NCBI GenBank assembly: GCA_009837085.1
Contig: VXUF01000088.1
Span: 1 to 35,674 of the forward strand
DNA: 35,674 nt
Direction: 5' to 3'
Source: Holophagales bacterium
GTDB lineage: Bacteria; Acidobacteriota; Thermoanaerobaculia; Multivoradales; Multivoraceae
In this document: one piece after another, positions 8,022-15,927 of the stretch
Numbering within the stretch: the first letter of the stretch is position 1
How the letters are laid out: each line of letters begins with the position of its first letter
Program-made: the position numbers and the translations under genes
Notes under the pieces: model-generated
Told to the model about the DNA's origin: nothing
Database searches by the model: none
Seen by the model: only the letters and a program-made list of their open reading frames with translations

Positions 8022-8585
8022 TCAGAGCAGATCGAGCTGGGGAATGCGGAGCTGGTTCGCGACCGCTTCTTCGACCACATCGAGCCAGCTCTCCCGGTGC
8101 TCCGCATCGAGTACGAGGACCCCGATGCGGCGGTCTTCCAGTTCGTTCCAGAGCCGATCGTCGATCTGCTGGCGGAAGGCGGGGTCGACGGCGCGGACAC
8201 CGTCAGGTTGAGCCTCGCTGCCGCGCAGGATCGGGACGTAGACCTTCAGGTCGTACGTCGTGCACCAGGACTCGATCAGGGCTTCCAGGGCCGGCTGGCG
8301 GCCTCGGGCGAACAGAAGGTAGATGTAGTTGTCGAGGACGCTGCGGTCGCAGATCACGACCGGCGAACGGGCCTCCGCGGCCAGTTCGTCGGCGATCTGG
8401 GAATGGAGGATCCACGACTGTGCCTCCAGGGTCGTTCCCTCGTTGAGCGGCAGCGGACAACGGCGCGCTACCTCGACCACGACGTCGAGGTTGATATCGC
8501 GGCGTTTCAGGCGGGCGGCGAGCCCGTAGGCGAGGGTCGTCTTGCCGACGCCGTGGGTGCCGATGAAGGCCACTTTGAAAGGCAT
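8022..8585 (-). CDS. P-loop ATPase, NadR/AAA-like nucleotide-binding protein
   Basis: A 187-residue protein starting at the ATG at 8585, immediately followed by a beta strand and a Walker A motif GTHGVGKTT (residues 9-17). Further motifs are VVEVARRCPLPLN, QIADELAAE, a Walker-B-like VICDRSVLDNYIYL segment and a region rich in Asp/Arg (RQQIDDRLWNEL) that could serve as a lid. The layout matches the AAA_28/NadR kinase-like group, which includes ribosylnicotinamide kinases and uncharacterised ATP/GTP-binding proteins; the DRSxxDN pattern also recalls deoxynucleoside kinases. The substrate cannot be told from the sequence. No Shine-Dalgarno site is seen; a TAGTGT hexamer lies 11 nt upstream. It is divergent from the DUF3604 gene, with 51 nt between the starts. 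Confidence 0.7.
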   Translation of the reverse strand: MPFKVAFIGTHGVGKTTLAYGLAARLKRRDINLDVVVEVARRCPLPLNEGTTLEAQSWILHSQIADELAAEARSPVVICDRSVLDNYIYLLFARGRQPALEALIESWCTTYDLKVYVPILRGSEAQPDGVRAVDPAFRQQIDDRLWNELEDRRIGVLVLDAEHRESWLDVVEEAVANQLRIPQLDLL

Positions 8586-8596
8586 GGGCGGGTGCG

Positions 8597-8602
8597 ACAC
8601 TA
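8597..8602 (-). promoter_or_regulatory. Candidate leaderless -10 element (TAGTGT) of the P-loop ATPase gene
   Basis: On the minus strand TAGTGT ends 11 nt before the ATG at 8585; the intervening sequence is C-rich and has no ribosome-binding site. This is the longest spacing in the set of similar sites in this window, so it is one of the weaker members. Confidence 0.35.
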
Positions 8603-8636
8603 CAGCGACTCCCGGCTCGTGAGAGGATCGCGCCGA

Positions 8637-10703
8637 ATGCGCCCTTTTCGATTCGCCGCTGCCCTGATGCTGACGGTCGTGGCGTGCGGGCCGGCGCCTG
8701 ACGATTCGGCTGATGGCTCCTGGCCCGACCGCTCTCCGCGTCACGACGTGGTCGAGGAACTGCGCGCCGACCTGCTGAGACCGCGCGCCGAAGCGGACGG
8801 CGGCGGCACTGCGACGGTCGAGGAGCTCGGTGGGCCTGCGGTCGCCGGCCGGCCCGGAAGCTGGCGGATCGTCTATCGGGCGGGACCGTCGGGGGTCACG
8901 GTGGACGGGGCCGTCTATCTTCAGGTGTCGCCGTTCTGGGGCTGGAGCACTCCTCAGGTCGAACGCGAAGCGGCTGTCGGCTACACGACGATCGCTACCG
9001 ACGCCGAGGGCGTGGATCTGTCGGCCGAGACGCTAGATCAGCAGTTGCTGGCCGTTCATGTCGGTGGCCGTCCCTTGCGCGAAGGGGAGCGGATCGAGAT
9101 CACGTACGGCGCCGGTCCCGCGGGCGCGCTCGCTGACCGGTACGCGGAGCGGAACTCGCGATTCTGGGTGGCCGTCGACGGCGACGGCGACGGAGTCCGG
9201 GAGCTGATCGCGGAGTCGCCGGCGGTCGATGTGATGCCAGGGCCGCCGGCGCGGTTGCTGCTGCACCTGCCGTCGACGGCGCGGCCCGGCCAGTCGGTCG
9301 ATCTGGTCGCGGCCCTGGTCGATGCGGCCGGCAACGGCTGGCCCGAGTTTCGCGGCGCACTCGCACTGCGGCTGCCTGAGGGCGTCGGCGTGGACGACGA
9401 CCGCGGGACATTCGAAGGCGACGGCGCTTCCCGGCAGATCGTCACCTTGCCGTTGAACGAAGAGGACCGCGGCCGCCTCGTCGTCCCGCTCCGGCTGTCG
9501 GCCGAGCTCGGTGGCGTCGTGCGGGTGGAGGCGAGCGTGGACGGTGGATCACCTGCCTCAGGCTTCGAGGCGGAGAGCAACCCACTCCTCGTAGCTCCGG
9601 CCGGCCGGCGCATCCTGTGGTCCGATCTCCAGAATCACTCCGGCCTCTCTGACGGTTCGGCGACGCCGGACGATCTGCTGCGCTACGCGCGGGATGTGGC
9701 CGCCCTCGACGCCGCGGCCGTGACCGACCACGACCACTGGGGCATGCGGTTCATGGACGGCGAACCCTCGATCTGGCGACGGACGCTGGATGCGGCCGAC
9801 GCCCTCAACGACCCGGGGCGCTTCGTCGCGCTGGCCGGCTACGAGTGGACGAACTGGGTCGAGGGGCATCGCCACGTCGTCTTCTTCCAGCCGACGGCCG
9901 AAGCCGCGGCCGGCCTGCTTCTCAGCTCGATCGACGAGCAGTACGACGAGCCGCGGGAACTGTGGGCCGGCCTCGAGGACGTGCGGGCGCTGACCTTCGC
10001 CCACCACTCGGCCGGGGCTCCGATTGCCACCGACTGGTCTTCGCCGCCGCCCGCCGGAATCGAGCCCGTCACCGAGATCGTGTCCGTCCACGGGTCGAGC
10101 GAGGCTGCCGACTCACCGGGCATGGTCGTTCGGAACGCCCTGGCCGGCAACTTCGTGCGCGACGCCCTGGATCGAGGCTACCGGCTCGGCTTCGTGGGCT
10201 CGAGCGACGGCCACGACGGGCATCCTGGCCTGGGCCACCTCGCGTCACCGAGCGGCGGCGTGGCGGCGATCCTGAGTGACGAAGTGACCCGGCAGGGGAT
10301 CTACGAGGCGCTGCTCGCGCGTCGGACCTATGCCACGAACGGACCGCGGATCGTGGTGCGCGCGAGCTACGCGGGATGGCCGATCGGCGCCGACATTCCC
10401 GCCGCCGCGGCTGCCGCGGGCGCGGTCGGCCCGATTGCCGGCGTGCCGCAGCAAACGCTGGTCGTACGGGCGATTGCGCCGGGGAGGATCACGCGGATCG
10501 AGGTGGTCAGCCGCCAGGGCGCGGCCGGCGCGGGCGCATTGACGGGCGAGGCCCTCTGCGGGGAAGCTCAGCGCGGCGGAGGTGAGCGGGAGTGCAGCCT
10601 GACCGTGCCGCTGCCCGGGTTTCAGGCTGGCGGCTACCTCTATCTTCGCGTCGTCCAGGAAGACGGCGGCGCCGCCTGGACCAGCCCGTTCTTTTTTGAG
10701 TAA
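8637..10703 (+). CDS. DUF3604 (PHP-like) lipoprotein, putative metal-dependent hydrolase
   Basis: A 688-residue exported protein. The ATG at 8637 has GAGAGGA at 8621-8627 and starts a signal peptide with lipobox TVVAC (Cys17); the frame is open much further left, but that part is antisense to the ATPase gene. Residues about 50-325 are beta-rich, with a VDGDGDGVREL segment, and look like immunoglobulin-type modules. Residues about 325-640 form the DUF3604 domain: WSDLQNHSGLSDG, AAVTDHDHWG, ALAGYEWTNW, GHRHVVFF, FAHHSAGAP and FVGSSDGHDGHPG. These His/Asp motifs follow the metal-site pattern of the PHP amidohydrolase-like fold. The substrate of DUF3604 proteins is not established to my knowledge. 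It converges on the DUF4399 gene with 7 nt between the stops. Confidence 0.85.
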   Translation: MRPFRFAAALMLTVVACGPAPDDSADGSWPDRSPRHDVVEELRADLLRPRAEADGGGTATVEELGGPAVAGRPGSWRIVYRAGPSGVTVDGAVYLQVSPFWGWSTPQVEREAAVGYTTIATDAEGVDLSAETLDQQLLAVHVGGRPLREGERIEITYGAGPAGALADRYAERNSRFWVAVDGDGDGVRELIAESPAVDVMPGPPARLLLHLPSTARPGQSVDLVAALVDAAGNGWPEFRGALALRLPEGVGVDDDRGTFEGDGASRQIVTLPLNEEDRGRLVVPLRLSAELGGVVRVEASVDGGSPASGFEAESNPLLVAPAGRRILWSDLQNHSGLSDGSATPDDLLRYARDVAALDAAAVTDHDHWGMRFMDGEPSIWRRTLDAADALNDPGRFVALAGYEWTNWVEGHRHVVFFQPTAEAAAGLLLSSIDEQYDEPRELWAGLEDVRALTFAHHSAGAPIATDWSSPPPAGIEPVTEIVSVHGSSEAADSPGMVVRNALAGNFVRDALDRGYRLGFVGSSDGHDGHPGLGHLASPSGGVAAILSDEVTRQGIYEALLARRTYATNGPRIVVRASYAGWPIGADIPAAAAAAGAVGPIAGVPQQTLVVRAIAPGRITRIEVVSRQGAAGAGALTGEALCGEAQRGGGERECSLTVPLPGFQAGGYLYLRVVQEDGGAAWTSPFFFE

Positions 10704-10710
10704 GAGGGGC

Positions 10711-11229
10711 CTACTCGGCTGCCTCTTCCTCCACATGCACCATGATGTACTGCGACAGGCCCGGCTCGTCGAGCGTACGGTGCTCGCCATCGCCGATCTG
10801 GAGACAGAGGTAGTGCTCGCCGGGGCTGAGCTCGAGTTCGATCGAGTCTGATCCGTCTCCGAAGTGGATCCACGGGTCCGCTGTGGGGATCACGATACCC
10901 GGCTCCAGGCACTCCCCATCGATCGCGATGTGGTAGTGGCCCGCCCCCTCGTTGATCGCGCCGTCGCCCACCGGCTCGATGATGAAGTTCTCGGCCGCGA
11001 ACTGCAGGTTGATCAGGCTGGGGATGGTGGCGTGGTTCTCGAGGTCCACGAAGTAGACGCGCGGCGCGCCGTCGTCGGCCGCTTCCTCGGCGTGGTCCAT
11101 GTCGCCTTCCGCATGGCCGTGGTCAGCGTGGTCGTCGTCGGTGCCGCCTCCGCATGCGCCAAGCGGGAGCAGCAACAGGGCTGCCACCAAAGTCAGGGAG
11201 TGGCGGTTCTTGGCGAGGTCGAGGAGCAT
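10711..11229 (-). CDS. DUF4399 lipoprotein with His/Asp-rich linker
   Basis: A 172-residue lipoprotein. The ATG at 11229 has CGGAGA about 7 nt upstream and begins a signal peptide with lipobox LGAC (Cys26). After the Cys comes a short, strikingly His/Asp/Glu-rich linker (DDDHADHGHAEGDMDHAEE, residues about 31-49) that could bind divalent metal. The rest matches the DUF4399 pattern: YFVDLENHATIPS, then FIIEPVG...NEGAGHYHIAIDGEC and LSPGEHYLCLQIGDG. Function of DUF4399 is not known to me; the conserved GHxHI segment in many relatives suggests metal binding. The frame is open for another 200 codons upstream, but that lies across the membrane-protein gene and its neighbour. It follows the small membrane protein gene after 17 nt, probably as the second gene of a pair. 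Confidence 0.8.
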   Translation of the reverse strand: MLLDLAKNRHSLTLVAALLLLPLGACGGGTDDDHADHGHAEGDMDHAEEAADDGAPRVYFVDLENHATIPSLINLQFAAENFIIEPVGDGAINEGAGHYHIAIDGECLEPGIVIPTADPWIHFGDGSDSIELELSPGEHYLCLQIGDGEHRTLDEPGLSQYIMVHVEEEAAE

Positions 11230-11246
11230 GTTCGTTCTCCGTAGTC

Positions 11247-11588
11247 CTAGGCGTGCGCGGTCGCTGTCGCGCGGAGGCCGAGCCCGGCCACGACCGCGAA
11301 CAGCAACGCGAAGACCATGTTCGCGATACTCCCGTCGCCGCTCGCCAGCCCCATCCCCGCGATGACCAGCAAGGCCAGGGCGATGATGATCGAGAAGACG
11401 TTGCCCATCTTCTGGGCGTCTTCCTCGCTGCCGCCCATGCAACCGACACGGACCAGGAAGAAGGTCAGGACGGCAAAGAAGACGAGGAGGTTCCACCAGG
11501 ACCCGGCCGCTGCATCGACCATGGCCTGGCTGGCCCACCAGCCGGCGCCGAGAATGTACGCGATCGCAAACATGAAGTTCTTGAACAT
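11247..11588 (-). CDS. Small four-helix membrane protein, hypothetical
   Basis: A 113-residue, strongly hydrophobic protein that I do not recognise. Four transmembrane segments can be placed at about residues 4-20, 30-48, 62-82 and 88-106. A single loop with charges (VGCMGGSEEDAQKMG, about 48-62) lies between helices 2 and 3. The ATG at 11588 lacks a Shine-Dalgarno site; TACATT lies 10 nt upstream. It is followed after 17 nt by the DUF4399 lipoprotein gene in the same direction, so the two may act at the same envelope site. The acyl-CoA dehydrogenase gene upstream ends 56 nt before this start. Confidence 0.65.
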   Translation of the reverse strand: MFKNFMFAIAYILGAGWWASQAMVDAAAGSWWNLLVFFAVLTFFLVRVGCMGGSEEDAQKMGNVFSIIIALALLVIAGMGLASGDGSIANMVFALLFAVVAGLGLRATATAHA

Positions 11589-11598
11589 GGCGAGCGGG

Positions 11599-11604
11599 AA
11601 TGTA
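11599..11604 (-). promoter_or_regulatory. Candidate leaderless -10 element (TACATT) of the small membrane protein gene
   Basis: On the minus strand TACATT is followed by 10 nt and the ATG at 11588, with no ribosome-binding site between. It lies in the 56-nt gap after the acyl-CoA dehydrogenase gene, so it would separate the membrane-protein/DUF4399 pair from that gene. Confidence 0.4.
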
Positions 11605-11644
11605 GCAGCTTGCGCCGTAGAACGCTACGCGCGAGTCGATGACG

Positions 11645-12940
11645 CTAGTTGGCCGCCACCGCGTGCTCGAGGACCTCGGCGTACTTCTCGTAGGCGGCCT
11701 GGCGGAGCTTCGGCAGGTGAGTGGTCGGGAAGAGATCGTCGGTGCCGGCGTACTCCCGCAGCAGCTGCCTCGCCACGGTGATCTTGTGGACCTCGGTCGG
11801 GCCGTCGGCCAGGGCCATGTGGAACGAATCGATGACACCGGCGGAATAGGGCATCTCGTTCGAGACGCCGAGCGACCCGTGGATCATCAGCGCCCGGGAG
11901 AAGACATCCAGGTAGACCTTCGGCATGACCGCCTTCACTGCCGAGATGTCCTTGCGGACCATCCGGTAGTCCTTGTACTTGTCGATCTTCCAGGCGGTCT
12001 GAAGCACGAACAGCCGGAACTGCTCGATCTGCGCCCAGGAGTCGGCGATCTTCTCCTGCACGAGCTGCTTCTGCGCCAGCAGCTCGCCCTGGGTCTCGCG
12101 GGAGAGCACCCGCTCGCACATCTGGTCGAAGGCGGTGCGGACCTTGGCGATCGTTCGCATCGCGTGGTGGATGCGACCGCCGCCGAGGCGGGTCTGGGCG
12201 ACCACGAAACCCTGTCCACGTTGGCCGAGCAGGTGGTCCTGTGGGATCCGGACGTCCGTGTAGCGGACGTAGCCGTGCGAGCCCTCCTGCTCCCCCGCGC
12301 CGACCGCGACGTTGCGGACGATCTCGACCCCCGGCGTGTCCTTCGGCACGAGGAACATGGACATCTTGTTGTAGGGCGGCGCGTCCGGATCGGTCACGAC
12401 CATGACGATGAGGAAGGAGGCGTAGCGGGCGTTCGAGGAGAACCACTTCTCGCCGTTGATCACCCATTCGTCGCCGTCGAGGACGGCGCGGGTCGTGAAC
12501 ACCTTCGGGTCGGAGCCGCCGTGCGGCTCGGTCATCGAGTAGGCGGAGACCATCTCGTTGTCCAGCAGTGGCTGCAGGAAGCGCGCCTTCTGTTCGTCCG
12601 TGCCGTAGTGGGCGATGATCTCCGCGTTGCCCGAATCCGGCGCCTGGCAGCCGAAGACGATCGGCGCGTGCGGCGCCCGGCCGAGGATCTCGTTCATCAG
12701 CGCCAGCTTGACCTGGCCGTAGCCCTGGCCGCCGAGTTCGGGACCGAGATGGCAGGCCCAGAGGGCGCGCTTCTTCACTTCCTCCTGAAGCGGCGGGATC
12801 AGCTTACGCCGCTTGGGACAGGACAGGTCGTAGGGGCTGCCGAGGACGAAGCGGAGCGGTTCGATCTCGTTCGTGACGAACTCGTCCATCCAGTCCAGCT
12901 TGTCCTGGAATTCAGCATCTGTTTCGAAGTCCCAAGCCAT
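11645..12940 (-). CDS. Acyl-CoA dehydrogenase, ACAD10/11-like
   Basis: A 431-residue FAD enzyme that would oxidise acyl-CoA to 2-enoyl-CoA and pass electrons to electron-transfer flavoprotein. The ATG at 12940 has AGAGGAGAAGAGA upstream. Domains are in normal order: an N-terminal helical domain, a middle beta domain with YSMTEPHGGSDP (134-145) and INGEKWFSSNA (161-171), and a C-terminal helical domain with QTRLGGGRIHHAMR (249-262) and MIHGSLGVS (352-360). Where MCAD-type enzymes have the catalytic Glu near Tyr-Glu-Gly, this protein reads ALADGPTEVHK (377-387), with Asp379 in the expected place. I recall the same form in the ACAD10/11 branch, which handles unusual or 4-hydroxy acyl chains. The chain-length preference cannot be read from sequence. 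The gene is divergent from the PQQ dehydrogenase. Confidence 0.92.
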   Translation of the reverse strand: MAWDFETDAEFQDKLDWMDEFVTNEIEPLRFVLGSPYDLSCPKRRKLIPPLQEEVKKRALWACHLGPELGGQGYGQVKLALMNEILGRAPHAPIVFGCQAPDSGNAEIIAHYGTDEQKARFLQPLLDNEMVSAYSMTEPHGGSDPKVFTTRAVLDGDEWVINGEKWFSSNARYASFLIVMVVTDPDAPPYNKMSMFLVPKDTPGVEIVRNVAVGAGEQEGSHGYVRYTDVRIPQDHLLGQRGQGFVVAQTRLGGGRIHHAMRTIAKVRTAFDQMCERVLSRETQGELLAQKQLVQEKIADSWAQIEQFRLFVLQTAWKIDKYKDYRMVRKDISAVKAVMPKVYLDVFSRALMIHGSLGVSNEMPYSAGVIDSFHMALADGPTEVHKITVARQLLREYAGTDDLFPTTHLPKLRQAAYEKYAEVLEHAVAAN

Positions 12941-13000
12941 CGTTCTCTTCTCCTCTGGACCCTTGTTCGTGAAGGCCGCTTAGCGTACCGGATCGCCACG

Positions 13001-13006
13001 TAGACT
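13001..13006 (+). promoter_or_regulatory. Candidate leaderless -10 element (TAGACT) of the PQQ dehydrogenase gene
   Basis: TAGACT is followed by only 6 nt and the ATG at 13013. No Shine-Dalgarno site fits between them. It lies in the 72-nt divergent gap, where the opposite gene has a normal AGGAGA site. Confidence 0.45.
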
Positions 13007-13012
13007 CGCCGG

Positions 13013-15034
13013 ATGTTCCCCAACGACGTTCTCTCACTGGGTGCGCCGGCGTCCTCGCCGGCATCCGGTTCCCGCGTGGCCCCGGTCGCCCTGGTGCTCC
13101 TTCTGCTTCTGGCCGCCGGCTGCGGCAGCGAACCCCGCGCGAGCGATCCAATGCCGGTCGGCGAATGGCGTCACTACGCCGCCGATCGGGCCTCGACCAA
13201 GTACTCGCCGCTCGACCAGATCAACCCGTCCAACGTCGAGCAACTGCGCGAGGTCTGGCGCTGGACGTCGGTGGAGACGAAGGCAGATACGGAGCACCGC
13301 GGCGGCATGTACAAGAGCACGCCGCTCTACATCGACGGGACCCTCTACATCACGAGCTCGCTCAGCCAGTTGGCGGCGATCGACCCGGGCACGGGCGAGA
13401 CGCTCTGGGTCTACGACCCACGCAGCTACGACGCCGGCCGTCCTGCCAACGCCGGCTTCCAGCACCGCGGACTCGAGTACTGGAAGGGCGAGGTCGACGG
13501 CGAACCGGCTGAGCGGCTGATCTACGCTGCCCACCACCGCCGCCTGATCTCGCTCGACCGCGCGACCGGCCAGCCGGACCCGGCCTTCGGCGACGGCGGC
13601 ATGGTGAACACCGCCCTCGGTCTCGGCCGCGAGATCAACGAGCGCCAGTACACCCACTCGGCGCCGCCGATCGTCTGCGCCGGCGTCATCGTGCTCGGTT
13701 CGATCATCTCCGACGGCCCGAGGGGACCGAAGATGCCTCCCGGCCACGTCCGCGGCTACGACGTGCGTACCGGCGAGCAACGCTGGATCTTCCACACGAT
13801 TCCGCGGCCCGGCGAGTTCGGCAACGACACCTGGCTCGACGGGTCCTGGGAGTACTCGGGCAACACGAACGTGTGGACGATGATGAGCTGCGACGAGGAA
13901 CTGGGGTTCGTTTACCTGCCGGTGTCGACGCCGACGAACGACTGGTACGGCGGCCACCGGCGCGGCGACAACCTGTTCGCGGAGAGCCTGGTCGCCCTCG
14001 ATGCCCGCACCGGCGAGCGGAAGTGGCACTTCCAGGCCGTTCGCCACGGCCTGTGGGACTACGACCTGGCCTCGGCCCCGAACCTGGTCGACATCACCGT
14101 CGGCGGCCGCGAGATCAAGGCGGTGGCCCAGGTCAGCAAGCAGGGCATCACCTACGTGTTCGACCGCGAAACAGGCGAGCCCGTGTGGCCGATCGACGAG
14201 CTCCCGGTGCCGCAGACGGCGGTGCCCGGTGAATGGAGTTCGCCTACCCAGCCTATGCCGACGAAGCCCCCGCCCTTCGAGCGGCTCGGCTTCACCGAGA
14301 ACGACCTGATCGACTTTACGCCCGAGCTTCGCGCCGAGGCACTCGAGATCGCCGAGGACTACGTGCTGGGGCCGATCTACACGCCGCCGCTCGAGGTCAG
14401 GGAGGGCGGCAAACTCGGCGTGCTGACGCTGCCCTCCGCCGCCGGAGGCGCGAACTGGCGGGGCGCCGCAGTCGATCCCGAGGCCGGCGTCCTCTACGTG
14501 CCGTCGATGACCAAGGTGATGAGCTTCGGTGTGCAGCTGGCCGACGCGGCCCGCTCCGAGTTCCGCTACGTCGACGCCCTTGGCCTCCTGGAGGGGCCGC
14601 GCGGTCTTCCCCTGGTCAAGCCGCCCTACAGCCGGATCACCGCGATCGACCTGAACACGGGCGAGCACCTGTGGCAGGTGGCCCACGGCCCGGGCCCGAA
14701 GGACCATCCCGCGATCGCCCACCTCGACCTGCCCGACTTGGGCAGCGCTTCCCACGGCATCCTCTCGAACGGCGGTCTCGTGCTGACCAGGGACCTGATC
14801 TTCATCATCCAGGCCGACTACGACCCGAGCCGGATGACCTTCATGGGCGATGCCGGGCACATCCGCGCCTACGACAAGCGCGACGGCGCGAAGCTGTGGG
14901 AGCACCGCGTCGAACCCACGCCGCACGGCACGCCGATGACCTATCTCCACGAGGGCCGGCAATACGTGGCCTTCACCGTTGGTGCCGGCCGCGGGGAACA
15001 AATCCCGGCGCTGGTGGCGTTGGCGCTGGAGTAA
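13013..15034 (+). CDS. PQQ-dependent dehydrogenase (quinoprotein, Gcd-like), lipoprotein
   Basis: A 673-residue eight-bladed quinoprotein that would oxidise a sugar or alcohol in the periplasm using pyrroloquinoline quinone. The N terminus has a hydrophobic segment ending LLAAGC (Cys37), a lipobox, so it is probably membrane-tethered by lipid rather than by the five helices of Escherichia coli Gcd. Blade motifs typical of the family are seen: YSPLDQINPSNVEQLREVW, STPLYIDGTLYITSS, AIDPGTGETLWVYDP, GYDVRTGEQRWIFHTIP, ALDARTGERKWHFQ and FDRETGEPVWPIDE. There is no vicinal Cys pair as in methanol dehydrogenases and no C-terminal haem CxxCH, which leaves the electron acceptor unknown. The start at 13013 leaves about 20 residues before the hydrophobic core; a GTG at 13076 is possible but would remove the positive charge. 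Confidence 0.88.
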   Translation: MFPNDVLSLGAPASSPASGSRVAPVALVLLLLLAAGCGSEPRASDPMPVGEWRHYAADRASTKYSPLDQINPSNVEQLREVWRWTSVETKADTEHRGGMYKSTPLYIDGTLYITSSLSQLAAIDPGTGETLWVYDPRSYDAGRPANAGFQHRGLEYWKGEVDGEPAERLIYAAHHRRLISLDRATGQPDPAFGDGGMVNTALGLGREINERQYTHSAPPIVCAGVIVLGSIISDGPRGPKMPPGHVRGYDVRTGEQRWIFHTIPRPGEFGNDTWLDGSWEYSGNTNVWTMMSCDEELGFVYLPVSTPTNDWYGGHRRGDNLFAESLVALDARTGERKWHFQAVRHGLWDYDLASAPNLVDITVGGREIKAVAQVSKQGITYVFDRETGEPVWPIDELPVPQTAVPGEWSSPTQPMPTKPPPFERLGFTENDLIDFTPELRAEALEIAEDYVLGPIYTPPLEVREGGKLGVLTLPSAAGGANWRGAAVDPEAGVLYVPSMTKVMSFGVQLADAARSEFRYVDALGLLEGPRGLPLVKPPYSRITAIDLNTGEHLWQVAHGPGPKDHPAIAHLDLPDLGSASHGILSNGGLVLTRDLIFIIQADYDPSRMTFMGDAGHIRAYDKRDGAKLWEHRVEPTPHGTPMTYLHEGRQYVAFTVGAGRGEQIPALVALALE

Positions 15035-15083
15035 GCCTTGTGCCTGGAGAGGCCGACTCGTACGGCGTACTACGTTGACGGGC

Positions 15084-15899
15084 CTACCGCGCGCCGGCGA
15101 GCAGGGTTTGCAACACCTGCGCCGGCTGGGCGAAGTCGTTCGCCCCCCCGAAGCGACCGACCTCCCGGCCGTCGCGGTAGATGATCGCGGTCGGCAGGCC
15201 CGTGATTTCGCTGCCTGTGACTTCCGGGTCTTCCCACCCGGCAGGAGGCGAAGCCAACCCGTAGTACTCGAACGTGACCCGTGTGCCTTCAAGGCCGGCG
15301 TTGACCTGGAGAAGGTTGGGCAGCACCTGTTTGCAGACGCCGCACCAGGAGCCGAAGAAGACCCTCACCCGGGCCGGTTCGGCGTCGCGGAGTGCGGCCA
15401 TGGCGGCGGCGTTCGGCTGGAAGGCGTCCATCCCGGCGCGGTAGCCGGGCGAGTGCTCGAGCAACTCGCCCAGGGTGCGGTCGCCGATCAGCGGGGGCCG
15501 GGGAAGGATCTTCGCGTCGCGGCCCTCGATGGGCAGGACGATCGTCGTCTGGTCCGGTGTGGCCTCGCCGATGTAGGACTTGTCGGGCTCGGCGACCACG
15601 TCGTAGCCGGGCCCCGAGACCAGCAGGTCCGAGCCCTGGAGCCGGTCCACCGCCATGCTGCGGGCCCACAGCAGGATGGGTTCGCCCAGGGAGTCGCTGA
15701 GGATCAGCATCGACGCGGCCCGTTGGGAGAGGTAGAGCCTGGCGCCGGAATCGGCTTGTCCGTCGACCTCGAGGATGTAGTCGTCGATGGGAAGGAACCC
15801 ACTCAGCACGGGATGCGCAGTCTGCGCCGGAAGGTGCGTGGCAACGGCCAGCAGCAAGGGCAGAACCGGGAGCGTTGACGTGATCCGTCGGGTCGTCAC
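15084..15899 (-). CDS. Periplasmic thioredoxin-family protein
   Basis: A 271-residue exported protein. The GTG at 15899 starts a signal peptide (core residues 10-22, likely cleavage after PAQ). Residues about 28-130 form an unrecognised beta-rich domain with IEGRDAKILPRPPLIGD at the end. From about 165 a thioredoxin-like fold begins: VFFGSWCGVCKQVLPNLLQV contains the redox pair Cys186-Gly-Val-Cys189, and GLPTAIIYRDGREVGRFGG near 232-252 has the cis-Pro preceding the dimer/substrate face. It probably acts as a thiol-disulfide reductant or oxidant for an exported protein. It lies 28 nt after the oxidoreductase gene in the same direction but has its own TANNNT hexamer 8 nt before the start. It converges on the PQQ dehydrogenase gene. 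Confidence 0.82.
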   Translation of the reverse strand: MTTRRITSTLPVLPLLLAVATHLPAQTAHPVLSGFLPIDDYILEVDGQADSGARLYLSQRAASMLILSDSLGEPILLWARSMAVDRLQGSDLLVSGPGYDVVAEPDKSYIGEATPDQTTIVLPIEGRDAKILPRPPLIGDRTLGELLEHSPGYRAGMDAFQPNAAAMAALRDAEPARVRVFFGSWCGVCKQVLPNLLQVNAGLEGTRVTFEYYGLASPPAGWEDPEVTGSEITGLPTAIIYRDGREVGRFGGANDFAQPAQVLQTLLAGAR

Positions 15900-15907
15900 G
15901 GCGGGGG

Positions 15908-15913
15908 ATCCTA
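15908..15913 (-). promoter_or_regulatory. Candidate leaderless -10 element (TAGGAT) of the thioredoxin-family gene
   Basis: On the minus strand TAGGAT is followed by 8 nt (mostly C) and the GTG at 15899. There is no purine-rich ribosome-binding site between. It lies in the 28-nt gap after the oxidoreductase gene, suggesting an internal promoter. Confidence 0.45.
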
Positions 15914-15927
15914 GCGCGGACGCGGCT

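Noticed and set aside
7929..8636. A 236-codon upstream extension of the DUF3604 frame
   Set aside because: It is antisense to the P-loop ATPase gene. The ATG at 8637 has a good ribosome-binding site and is followed directly by a lipoprotein signal peptide.
10698..10716. GAGTA/TACTC hairpin between two convergent stops beside a T-run
   Set aside because: The stem is only 5 bp and the T-run lies before the hairpin on the plus strand and becomes an A-run on the minus strand, so it does not fit an intrinsic terminator in either direction.
11230..11838. A 203-codon upstream extension of the DUF4399 frame
   Set aside because: It runs across the small membrane protein gene and into the dehydrogenase gene in another frame. 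The signal peptide and lipobox begin at 11229.
13034..15292. A 752-codon open frame on the minus strand
   Set aside because: It is antisense to the PQQ dehydrogenase, which has clear repeated blade motifs. The antisense product is Arg/Val/His-rich with no recognisable domain.
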